64,000 nt of DNA from Cytophagales bacterium WSM2-2 (GTDB lineage Bacteria; Bacteroidota; Bacteroidia; Cytophagales; Cyclobacteriaceae): positions 3,894,001 through 3,958,000 of the forward strand of contig BNHL01000001.1 in the NCBI GenBank assembly GCA_015472025.1. The letters run 5' to 3'. Below are positions 45,021-53,104 of the stretch, piece after piece (within the stretch, counting starts at the first letter, position 1; every line of letters starts with the position of its first letter). Below the pieces are notes generated by a model. The model had not been told where the DNA came from, did not search any database, and saw only the letters and a list, made by a program, of their open reading frames with translations. The position numbers and the translations under genes were made by a program.

Positions 45021-45576
45021 CTGCCAGGACGGACTTGATTCTTGACTTGATCTCTTCGAAATCAATAATAGCAACCCCGGGTTCTTTCGCAAGCTCATCC
45101 CATCTCCTTAATAGAATACTTTCCTTGAATTCAGCGGCAACTTCGAACAAGCGTGCTTCAGGTTCAGTCATTTTTCCACCCTGGTATTCCAATGTCTTCT
45201 TGCTCGCCTCCGATAGCGAAGCATAATATTCGGGGTATCGAAAGGTTAGATATCTCTTAGCTTTTACATGATTTTCGACCAGTTGTGCTATGCGTTCGGA
45301 AAAACCCTTGGCTCTTAAAAAGTCAGCACCGATTTGCTCATGACTGCGTGTACCGAATCCGCCCATTGAGTTTTCTGATGAAGCCTGAACGCAGATGTGG
45401 CCTATGTCGTGAAAGAAGGCAGCAAGTACTATTTCATCATCATAACCACCCTCAATGGCGAGCTGTGCCGCTTGCGACATATGCTCCATTTGAGAAACAG
45501 GCTCTCCGATGTAGTCGGCATCGCCAAATTTCCTGTAAAGTGAGATGATCTCGTTGGCAACGGTTTCGGAATTCAT
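45010..45576 (-). CDS. HD-domain oxygenase of the PhnZ/TmpB type
   Basis: A 188-residue mixed-valent di-iron HD protein. PhnZ and TmpB oxidatively cleave the C-P bond of 1-hydroxy-2-(trimethyl)aminoethylphosphonate to phosphate and an amino acid. The sequence follows PhnZ closely: DYIGEPVSQMEH (Tyr22 and Glu25 of the amine-recognition loop; His32 a metal ligand), FFHDIGH (His56-Asp57), SHEQIGADFLRAKGFSERI (His79), ENHVKAKRYL (His103), and SEASKKTLEYQGG. All metal ligands visible in this part are present. The hydroxylase partner (PhnY or TmpA) is not next to it. It is divergent from the PhnX-like gene with a 137-base intergenic region. Confidence 0.88.
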   Translation of the reverse strand: MNSETVANEIISLYRKFGDADYIGEPVSQMEHMSQAAQLAIEGGYDDEIVLAAFFHDIGHICVQASSENSMGGFGTRSHEQIGADFLRAKGFSERIAQLVENHVKAKRYLTFRYPEYYASLSEASKKTLEYQGGKMTEPEARLFEVAAEFKESILLRRWDELAKEPGVAIIDFEEIKSRIKSVLAVTS

Positions 45577-45713
45577 GGATCGAAATAGAAAAAAAGAAGA
45601 CAGCTAATAAATTTTCCAGTATTAAGGTTCCGTGAAAAATCTTCTTTGAGAATTAAAACTTTGATTATGCGTCATCATTGGACGGATATTGATTCAATGC
45701 TGAATTTAGCCGC

Positions 45714-46415
45714 ATGATGAAACCGGAGCTTTTCATATTCGACCTGGCAGGTACTACGGTACACGACAACCGTGATGTGCATCGTGTGTTGCAGCATGTT
45801 TTCAAAGAAATTCATCTTGACATCTCCATTCATGAAGCCAATGAAGTGATGGGGATACCGAAGCCGGAAGCGATCAAAATACTTCTGCAGCAACACAGCT
45901 ATCCCGATATTGATGAGCGGCTGGTGAATGATATGCATGAACAGTTTGTGAAAAACATGACTGAATTCTATCGTCACGATTATTCGGTAAGAGAAAAAGA
46001 AGGAGCGAGCGAAATTTTTCGACAGGTAAAATCCATGGGAGCCAAAGTAGTAGTCGATACGGGCTTTGACAGGGCTATTGTGAACCCGCTGCTGGAACGC
46101 CTTGGCTGGCAAAAGAAAAAACTCATCGATGCCAGTGTTACCAGCGATGAAGTAAAGCGTGGGAGGCCATTTCCCGACATGGTTTTTAAAGCCATGGAAT
46201 TGACGGGCGTGAAAAAAGCAGATGCGGTTGTGAAGGTTGGAGACACGTTGTCGGATTTACAGGAAGGCAGTTTTGCGGGCTGTGGCTGGGTGATCGGAAT
46301 TACTTCAGGCGCTTATTCGCGTGAGCAATTAAAAAAAGGGCCGCACACCCATCTCATTGATCAACTGTCTGAGCTGGCTGTCCTCTTTCAATTGAAGCAA
46401 TCTGTTTCGGGCTAA
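45714..46415 (+). CDS. Phosphonatase-like HAD hydrolase (PhnX-like)
   Basis: A 233-residue HAD-superfamily protein of the TIGR03351 type, the nearest relatives of phosphonoacetaldehyde hydrolase. The nucleophile motif is FDLAGT (Asp10) instead of the usual DxDxT; the cap domain carries MGIPKPEA with Lys50 in the place of the Schiff-base lysine of PhnX; the Lys before the last motif is replaced by Arg in VKRGRPFPDM; and KVGDTLSDL ends the active site. A C-P bond-cleaving role on phosphonoacetaldehyde or a close analogue is therefore likely. The last four bases overlap antisense the end of the transporter gene. It is flanked by other phosphonate-type genes. Confidence 0.88.
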   Translation: MMKPELFIFDLAGTTVHDNRDVHRVLQHVFKEIHLDISIHEANEVMGIPKPEAIKILLQQHSYPDIDERLVNDMHEQFVKNMTEFYRHDYSVREKEGASEIFRQVKSMGAKVVVDTGFDRAIVNPLLERLGWQKKKLIDASVTSDEVKRGRPFPDMVFKAMELTGVKKADAVVKVGDTLSDLQEGSFAGCGWVIGITSGAYSREQLKKGPHTHLIDQLSELAVLFQLKQSVSG

Positions 46416-47701
46416 TTCTGAATTTGAAATCTCCGCTGTTTTTGATAAAAATAGATCATCGAGGCAGCTATTAGCACGGTTCCACAGATAGAAATTGCAT
46501 AAGCACTCCGGATAAAAAAATTAAGCCAACTGATTTTCAGAGGGCTGAATTCCTTGATAAATAGAACCCCTACGCTTCCCAGGTAGCCAAAAGCATCACA
46601 CACATACATCACAAACCCGACAGTGCCTGCAATTTTAAAACTTGCCAGCAGCCGGTCGAACAAGATGCTGTTGAAAGGAACGTATCCAAAGTAAAGGCCC
46701 AGACCTGAAAGGATCATCCATTGTAAAGGAGTGATGTGGTTTTGCTCGAAGAGAAAAGTAGAACCTCCAATCAGAAGCAGCCCGGCGATAATGAGTGTGA
46801 GATTCGTCAACAATGCTGCTTCATTATTTTTTATAAGGATCATGCTTCCCATGACGATGAGCACTGCAAGCGAAATCGGTATTTCAGTTTGAGTAAATAT
46901 TTCAGGTGAATTACCATAGCCGAGTGATTTCCAAAGTTCTGCCGAGAAGTTGTCCCGGAAATCGCGAAAGGCTGTAAGCAGCATGTACGATAAAACGAAA
47001 AGGATAATTCCTGGTGCAAATTCATACAAGAATTTTTTCCGTTCAGGTCCGGACATTGGCTGTCGTTTCGTGCGTAGTTTTTCATCCAATGACGAGGGTG
47101 GAGGTACTTGCTCCAGCAACCAGAGAAATGCAAGGAGTGGCAGTGTGAAAAGACAGCTTGTTACAAAAGGCATCCAGTATTCAGAGGCGCCCCAGTCGCG
47201 CATGATCAACCCGCCAACCGATTTGGCAAAACCCGCAGAGAAAATAAAACTCACTGACAGGCCTGCCCCGAGAATTTCAGTTGTTCTCCTTCCTTCGAGG
47301 TGATGGAAGATCATTCCCCAAATCATTCCCAACGGCATTCCATTGGTAAACAGGAAAAGAATATTGAGGGGTGCTGGAGTGACAGCGAATAAAAACCACG
47401 ATATCCCGGCAATGGCTATCAGTATTTTAATTCCCTGCGAACGATTCTCTGCTTTGAGTTCGGAGATGATCTTAATGCCCGCAAATTTTGACAGCGCATA
47501 ACCAGCTACCTGGGCACAGACAAGCCAAACTTTGTAACTCACGTTCAGAAAATATAAATCATCAAATGTGGCTACTGAAAAAGCTTTGCGAAATCCGTAT
47601 ACACAACTATAAAGGCAGAACGCAGTTATGGCGGTGTAGAGGCTGAACCAAAACGGATGAGCATTCTCCAGCCAGGATGTGATCGGACTTGACTTTCTCA
47701 C
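46412..47701 (-). CDS. DUF5690 family MFS-type transporter
   Basis: A 429-residue membrane protein with about 12 hydrophobic segments. The wording CVYGFRKAFSVATFDDLYFLNVSYKVWLVCAQVAGYALSKFAGIKIISELK matches the Bacteroidota DUF5690 family. The CVYGFRKAFS opening resembles the organophosphate:phosphate antiporters (GlpT/UhpC), which supports import of a small phosphorus- or sugar-phosphate-like compound, but this is inference. It overlaps the upstream oxidoreductase gene by four bases (ATGA), so both are one translational unit and probably act on the same compound. Confidence 0.85.
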   Translation of the reverse strand: MRKSSPITSWLENAHPFWFSLYTAITAFCLYSCVYGFRKAFSVATFDDLYFLNVSYKVWLVCAQVAGYALSKFAGIKIISELKAENRSQGIKILIAIAGISWFLFAVTPAPLNILFLFTNGMPLGMIWGMIFHHLEGRRTTEILGAGLSVSFIFSAGFAKSVGGLIMRDWGASEYWMPFVTSCLFTLPLLAFLWLLEQVPPPSSLDEKLRTKRQPMSGPERKKFLYEFAPGIILFVLSYMLLTAFRDFRDNFSAELWKSLGYGNSPEIFTQTEIPISLAVLIVMGSMILIKNNEAALLTNLTLIIAGLLLIGGSTFLFEQNHITPLQWMILSGLGLYFGYVPFNSILFDRLLASFKIAGTVGFVMYVCDAFGYLGSVGVLFIKEFSPLKISWLNFFIRSAYAISICGTVLIAASMIYFYQKQRRFQIQN

Positions 47702-48876
47702 AGGTGCAGTATTTTCTGAATGCTCGCTTCTGCATACCCTGCCGATGATGTCATCCCCTTTCCGCCAATAGCGGTACGGATATGCACTTTATCCTCGATG
47801 TCTATCTCAATGATGTCTTTTTCATTGTGCTGTGGATAGTAGCCTGCCCATGAAGAAGAGAGTTGCTTCAAGTCAAAAGAGACGATGCGCTCGGCTTCCG
47901 TCAGAATAAGTTGATTGATGTAATCATTGATTTCGAAATTCAAATCTTCCACTTGCATTGCGGGAGCATATTCGTGGGAGTCGCCTATGATCACTGACCC
48001 GTCAGTTGCTTGCTTGAATAGAATATGAACTCCCCACTTTTTCAGTTCTTTGAGGTGGTCGGGCGTTTTTAAAGATTCAAAGGAGGGACAGTCATGGAAA
48101 GATTCGTACCTGCGTATTGTGAGGCCGGTCAGAATGTTTCCGGGAAGAGACACCGTCTTCAATGGAACTGTTTTCATCATCTGCAGCTTGCTTACGACAA
48201 TTCCGCTCTGAGAGAAAAGCTGTGGGAACAAGAGCTTGAATTCGGCTCCATTACATATGATCACTTTGTCTGCATAGAATTTTTCAGTTCCTGTTGTGAT
48301 CAACTCAACCTTCTCATTTGTGTAGTCACAAGAAACTACGGTCATTTTTGGGTAATAGTGGAGCAATTCAAATTTCTCCTGTAGAAAACGAATCAGTCTA
48401 TGAATCATCAGTTCAGGTTCAGCGCTCAATTCTGCAGGAAAGAAAAGACCTTCCTTGCAGTAAGCTGAATTGAGTGTGGGCCATTTATCAAGACAAGTAG
48501 GGCCAGTTAGTAACTCGGAAGCATAGCCTCTTCTGATCATCAGGTCATGGAGCTCATGTATGAGTTTGACTTCGCTCTCATCAGAAGCGATGTAAACAGA
48601 TCCATTCTGACGAATGCTTATATCGAACTCCTTCTGAATAGATTGATAGATTTCGAGACTTCGTCTGCCAAAATCAAACCATTGCCCGCCCATACCGGAA
48701 GGGACGATCTGCCCGAAATTTCTGACTGTGGCTTGCTGGGGGTAGGCATCCTTTTCGAGTAGCAACACTTTTTTGTGTTGAAGAGCAGCATGGTATGCGT
48801 GAAAAGCACCAAGCACACCTGCACCTACCACGGCTACATCAAATGAGTTATCAGCCATAAAATTGTTATCCGGCAA
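47698..48876 (-). CDS. FAD-dependent oxidoreductase of phosphonate-degradation type (HpnW/PbfD-like)
   Basis: A 392-residue DAO-family flavoprotein. The FAD motif is VAVVGAGVLGAFHAYHAA (residues 13-30). The segment ATVRNFGQIVPSG is characteristic of the TIGR03364 clade found in phosphonate operons. Members of this clade (PbfD) are reported to oxidise N-methylated 2-aminoethylphosphonate to phosphonoacetaldehyde. That substrate would fit the PhnX-like hydrolase in this locus. The C-terminal AIGGKGMTSSAGYAE is the second FAD contact. It follows the XRE-cupin regulator by 61 bases and is coupled to the transporter. Confidence 0.85.
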   Translation of the reverse strand: MPDNNFMADNSFDVAVVGAGVLGAFHAYHAALQHKKVLLLEKDAYPQQATVRNFGQIVPSGMGGQWFDFGRRSLEIYQSIQKEFDISIRQNGSVYIASDESEVKLIHELHDLMIRRGYASELLTGPTCLDKWPTLNSAYCKEGLFFPAELSAEPELMIHRLIRFLQEKFELLHYYPKMTVVSCDYTNEKVELITTGTEKFYADKVIICNGAEFKLLFPQLFSQSGIVVSKLQMMKTVPLKTVSLPGNILTGLTIRRYESFHDCPSFESLKTPDHLKELKKWGVHILFKQATDGSVIIGDSHEYAPAMQVEDLNFEINDYINQLILTEAERIVSFDLKQLSSSWAGYYPQHNEKDIIEIDIEDKVHIRTAIGGKGMTSSAGYAEASIQKILHL

Positions 48877-48937
48877 GAAACAGACGGGAGATTATCGCAG
48901 TATTATTGGGGTGTTCTGTTGTGCTTAAGGTTTGAAC

Positions 48938-49519
48938 TCAGTTGCTTTCAGTTTTGATAAAGTAAAGCACCAGCATCACCACTTTGCCTTTGCTTCGGTT
49001 GACCGGCATATGCGGCTTCGATGCATCGAAGTACAGCGAGTCTCCCTCTTCTAGCGTGATGACTTCATCGCCTATATGGTAATCGCACCTGCCATGAATC
49101 ATGTATTTGAATTCAAATCCGTCAGTAGTGGTTGGTTTACTTTCTGATTTGGGTTGGACCGTGAGTAAATAGCTTTGCCAACGGCATCCGGGAAGCATCT
49201 GTGATAAGATAAAATTGTACTCAAACCCCATGCGACCTTCTTTTTTCATGGTGGAGTAGCTACTTTTCTTCAAGTGAATGAAATTCTTGTCGCCATGTAG
49301 GGAAGTCCCTTCAAAGAAATCACTGGGGTTTGTATTGAGCGCTTTCGCCAAATTCATAAAAACAGGAAGCGAGGGGATGGTTCTTCCATTCTCGATTTTA
49401 GAAAGCAGACTTTTGCTAAGGACCGTTCGCTTGCTTAAATCAGAAAGAGTGACTCCTTGCTGCTGCCGTATCTCCCTGATCTTTTTAGCGATGGCATCGG
49501 TCATCTCATGGTCAATCAT
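48938..49519 (-). CDS. XRE-family regulator with C-terminal cupin domain
   Basis: A 193-residue cytoplasmic transcription factor. Residues about 8-65 are a helix-turn-helix (IREIRQQQGVTLSDLSKRTVLSKSLLSKIENGRTIPSLPVF). Residues about 115-190 are a cupin (FEFKYMIHGRCDYHIGDEVITLEEGDSLYFDASKPHMPVN), which often binds the pathway substrate. It is the first gene of the minus-strand run with the oxidoreductase and transporter, and faces the SusC gene across a 248-base region. It is probably the local regulator of both directions. Confidence 0.92.
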   Translation of the reverse strand: MIDHEMTDAIAKKIREIRQQQGVTLSDLSKRTVLSKSLLSKIENGRTIPSLPVFMNLAKALNTNPSDFFEGTSLHGDKNFIHLKKSSYSTMKKEGRMGFEYNFILSQMLPGCRWQSYLLTVQPKSESKPTTTDGFEFKYMIHGRCDYHIGDEVITLEEGDSLYFDASKPHMPVNRSKGKVVMLVLYFIKTESN

Positions 49520-49705
49520 AAGCCGTGTTTACCCTTTGTCAACTTTTTCGTCACATCAAAGTAAACGATGAACTATTAATCCAGCGTTAAGCAAAATTGA
49601 TGTTATGGAAAGCCGATTCCCTATTTTTCAGATCAGCTTTATTCCATTGTTATAAAAGAAAAATACTTTATGCCTTTTTTAATGCGCATATAACGCTTTG
49701 CTAAA

Positions 49706-49757
49706 AACCACAATAAAGTGGTTCGCAAGTTTTGGGTTCACAAAGTTTAAACCCAAA
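49706..49757 (+). promoter_or_regulatory. Two hairpins in the leader of the susC gene
   Basis: AACCAC (49706-49711) pairs with GTGGTT (49718-49723) around AATAAA. TTTGGGTT (49731-49738) pairs with AACCCAAA (49750-49757) with an 11-base loop. Both lie between the regulator and susC, 10 to 60 bases before the susC ATG. They could affect mRNA stability or translation; neither has a T-tract. Confidence 0.45.
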
Positions 49758-49767
49758 CTAAAATCGT

Positions 49768-52700
49768 ATGCACATTTCTTTACTGCAAAGAGGAGAGAAG
49801 CTGAAATACAGATGCGGAATGTTTTTCCTGCTTCTGTTGCTGACAGCCGGCACCGTAATGGCCCAGGTGTCCGTTACCGGTGTTACTTCTAAAGTCACTT
49901 CCGGAAGAATAATTTCTTCGGAAGATAATGGCCCAATGCCCGGTGTGAACGTCCTGGTGAAGGGCAGCACCAATGGTACTGTTACTGATGCTAATGGAAA
50001 TTTTCAAATCACAGGAGCGGGACCTAATGACATTATTGTCGTTTCCTTTGTTGGTTTTCTGACGCAGGAAATTCAAGTGGGCGATCGGTCTTCACTTGAT
50101 TTGATTCTTGCTCCGGATGCGAAACAATTGCAAGAAGTAGTTGTAACGGCATTGGGCATCGAGAAGGATGCTGCTAAACTCGGATATGCCCAGCAAAAAG
50201 TACAGGGCGCTGATTTGACCAAAGCTCGGGAGCCTAACCCCATGAACTCACTCGTTGGAAAGGTTGCAGGTCTTACTGTTGGTGCCTCATCCGAAATGCT
50301 CGGACGTCCGCAACTGGTGCTCCGTGGAGAGACGAATCTGTTAATCGTAATCGATGGTGTTCCGGTAGTATCTGATACCTGGAATATTCCTTCAGACGAC
50401 ATCGAATCATACACCGTATTGAAAGGACCTAACGCAGCTGCTCTCTATGGATCGCGTGGGCAAAACGGTGCCATCATTATCACTACTAAAAAAGGAACGC
50501 GCGACAAGAGAGGATTCAGCGTAGACTTCAATTCAAGTACAATGGTTGACAAAGGCTTCCTGACGCTTCCTGATGTACAAAATGCTTACGGCCCCGGAGA
50601 ATACAACTCATATAAATATGGCAATGACGTTTTTGGTCAGCAGGGCGGATATAATCAAAACGACTATGATGTTTGGGGACCGAAATTCAATGGTCAGTTA
50701 ATACCGCAGTATGACAGCCCGGTCGATCCGAATACAGGTATCAGACAAGGAACACCCTGGGTTGCGAGAGGTGTTAATAATCTGCAGCGTTTTTTGCAGG
50801 CCGGCATTCTCTCTACAAACAATATTGCCCTGAGCACTTCGAATGATAAGTATGATCTAAGGGTTTCATATTCACATTCTTACCAACGCGGTATAGTTGA
50901 AACCACACAGCTCAATATTGCCAATTTCAATATTTCCAGTGGGTACAACATCACTCCAAAGTTGAGAGTAGAGACAAATATCAACTACAACCGTCAATAC
51001 ACTCCCAATTTTCCTGATGTCAACTATGGCCCCAATAGTATGATCTATAACATATCGATCTGGGGTGGCGCAGACTGGGACATCAATGATTTAAAGAACT
51101 ACTGGCTGCCCGGACAAGTAGGAGTGATGGAGCGCAATTATGAATACTATCGTTACAACAATCCCTGGTTCATGGCGAAAGAATGGACTCGCGGACATTA
51201 TAAAACTGATGTCTATGGATATGTGGCAGTGAAGTACACTATCAATCCGTGGTTGAAAGCTTCTGTTCGCACACAGATCACCACATGGGATATGTTTCGC
51301 AATGAAAAATTTCCTTATGGTGCTACGGTATATGGACGCGAACAGCGCCAGGGCGACTATCGCGAAGACCGTAGGAGCCTGTTTGAAAATAATACGGATG
51401 TGTTGCTGAGCATTAACAAGGACATCAATGCCGATTTCAATATCAGTGGTGTGGTAGGCGGAAATCTGCGCACGTACACTTTTAATTCGATGTATGGTAC
51501 AACCAACTACTTGAATGTTCCGCAAGTGTATAATTTTGGTAACTCCAAAAACCCGGTATCGATCTGGAATTTTACTGCTCCAATGCAGGTAGGAAGTGCA
51601 TACTATTCTTTTGATTTCTCTTATAAGAATTTCATCACACTTTCAACTACCGGTCGCTTTGACAAGTTTTCTACATTCTATCCTGGATATAACACTGGTT
51701 TCTATCCATCAGTATCGGCTAGCACTGTGATCAGTGACTATGTGAAGTTGCCTGAGGTGATTTCCTTCCTGAAAGTGAGAGCGTCCTATGCTAATGTTAG
51801 AAATGCTTTCACTCAGTCTACTATTGGAGCAGCCTGGAGCGCCAGCGGTGCTGGTAATCCATTGCAATATGGATCAACATATTCTTCTGTCTATGATGGA
51901 CCGATCTACAATAGCAATACTTACACGATTACCAAGCCATACAACAATACAGGTACAGCCTACTATACTACGGTTCAGGCGAATACCAAACTTCAGCCCA
52001 GTTCAAACTCGTCTGTTGAAGGTGGGTTAGATATGAAATTTTTGGAGAACAGGATCAGTTTAGGAGTTACTTACTTCGATGCGATCAAAGGGCCAAGTAT
52101 TGTTGCGGAGCAGTGGTCAGAAACGTCAGGATTTACAGGTGGGTTAATCAACGGTGTCAAGACTGAAAAGAAAGGCTGGGAGATTGCGTTGAGCGGAACA
52201 GCGGTGAAGTCAGGTGATATTACATGGACTACCGCAGTTAACTGGTCCACTTATGTAGAACGCTATAAAGAGTTTTACAATGGGTTGACATCTGTTAACG
52301 GAGGATTTCTCAATAACATAGAAGGGCGCAACGCTGATAATCGCATTAGCTACAAAATCGGTGATCGCGTTGACAATCTCTACGGCTTAAAATTCTTCCG
52401 TTCGCCTGATGGCCAGATCATACACGACAGCAACGGCCAGATACTTACAGACAATCGCAAAGCTCAATTACTTGGGCACTCCAATCCGGATTGGGTATGG
52501 TCATTCATTAATACAGTGTCATACAAGAATTTCTCTCTCAATTTCCAGTTTGATGGCCGTGTAGGCGGAGTTGGAATCGATTACTTGTACAAAAAATTGC
52601 TGCAAGGAGGTCGTGATATTTCAACGATCCAGGGAGCCTATGGTGAAGCGCGTCTTGCTGAGTTTAATCAGAATCCTAACAACGACCCCAACAACATTCC

Positions 52701-53103
52701 TAAGACCTACGTAGGACAAGGGGTGGTGGCATCCGGTCCGCTCGTACTTGACGGTGATGGCCACGCGACAAACCTCAACTCACTGACATACACTCCCAAT
52801 ACTGTTGCTAACTCGTTACAAGATTACATCAATCGGGAAACAGGTTTTGACGAGCGCACATTGATCGATAAGAGTTTTGCAAAATTGCGCCAGGTAACAC
52901 TCACCTACAATTTGCCTCAGCAGTTCCTGAGGAGGTCAGGTATTCGCCAGGCCAGTGTTTCACTGGTAGGACGTAACCTGCTTTACTTCGCCAGCCGGAA
53001 AGACATTGACCTTGATCAATTCATCGGCACCAGTACTTCTTCGCAAGTCTTGCAATCGCCTACACTGCGCAGGTATGGTGTTAATATCAATCTTACATTC
53101 TAA
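49768..53103 (+). CDS. susC-like: SusC/RagA-family TonB-linked outer-membrane transporter
   Basis: A 1111-residue TonB-dependent transporter. It has a signal peptide (FFLLLLLTAGTVMAQ), a carboxypeptidase-regulatory-like domain (residues about 45-115, MPGVNVLVKGSTNGTVTDANGNF), the TonB-box-like LQEVVVTALGI (about 119-129), a plug domain (LRGETNLLIVIDGVPV, YGSRGQNGAIIITTKKG) and a large beta barrel ending in GVNINLTF. It works with the SusD lipoprotein encoded directly downstream (one-base spacer). Substrates of SusCD pairs are glycans or other oligomers. The location beside phosphonate genes suggests a phosphorus-containing substrate here. Confidence 0.95.
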   Translation: MHISLLQRGEKLKYRCGMFFLLLLLTAGTVMAQVSVTGVTSKVTSGRIISSEDNGPMPGVNVLVKGSTNGTVTDANGNFQITGAGPNDIIVVSFVGFLTQEIQVGDRSSLDLILAPDAKQLQEVVVTALGIEKDAAKLGYAQQKVQGADLTKAREPNPMNSLVGKVAGLTVGASSEMLGRPQLVLRGETNLLIVIDGVPVVSDTWNIPSDDIESYTVLKGPNAAALYGSRGQNGAIIITTKKGTRDKRGFSVDFNSSTMVDKGFLTLPDVQNAYGPGEYNSYKYGNDVFGQQGGYNQNDYDVWGPKFNGQLIPQYDSPVDPNTGIRQGTPWVARGVNNLQRFLQAGILSTNNIALSTSNDKYDLRVSYSHSYQRGIVETTQLNIANFNISSGYNITPKLRVETNINYNRQYTPNFPDVNYGPNSMIYNISIWGGADWDINDLKNYWLPGQVGVMERNYEYYRYNNPWFMAKEWTRGHYKTDVYGYVAVKYTINPWLKASVRTQITTWDMFRNEKFPYGATVYGREQRQGDYREDRRSLFENNTDVLLSINKDINADFNISGVVGGNLRTYTFNSMYGTTNYLNVPQVYNFGNSKNPVSIWNFTAPMQVGSAYYSFDFSYKNFITLSTTGRFDKFSTFYPGYNTGFYPSVSASTVISDYVKLPEVISFLKVRASYANVRNAFTQSTIGAAWSASGAGNPLQYGSTYSSVYDGPIYNSNTYTITKPYNNTGTAYYTTVQANTKLQPSSNSSVEGGLDMKFLENRISLGVTYFDAIKGPSIVAEQWSETSGFTGGLINGVKTEKKGWEIALSGTAVKSGDITWTTAVNWSTYVERYKEFYNGLTSVNGGFLNNIEGRNADNRISYKIGDRVDNLYGLKFFRSPDGQIIHDSNGQILTDNRKAQLLGHSNPDWVWSFINTVSYKNFSLNFQFDGRVGGVGIDYLYKKLLQGGRDISTIQGAYGEARLAEFNQNPNNDPNNIPKTYVGQGVVASGPLVLDGDGHATNLNSLTYTPNTVANSLQDYINRETGFDERTLIDKSFAKLRQVTLTYNLPQQFLRRSGIRQASVSLVGRNLLYFASRKDIDLDQFIGTSTSSQVLQSPTLRRYGVNINLTF

Positions 53104-53104
53104 A

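Noticed and set aside
53006-53104. N-terminal extension of the SusD-like protein
   Set aside because: It overlaps the end of susC in another frame; the lipoprotein signal starts at 53105.
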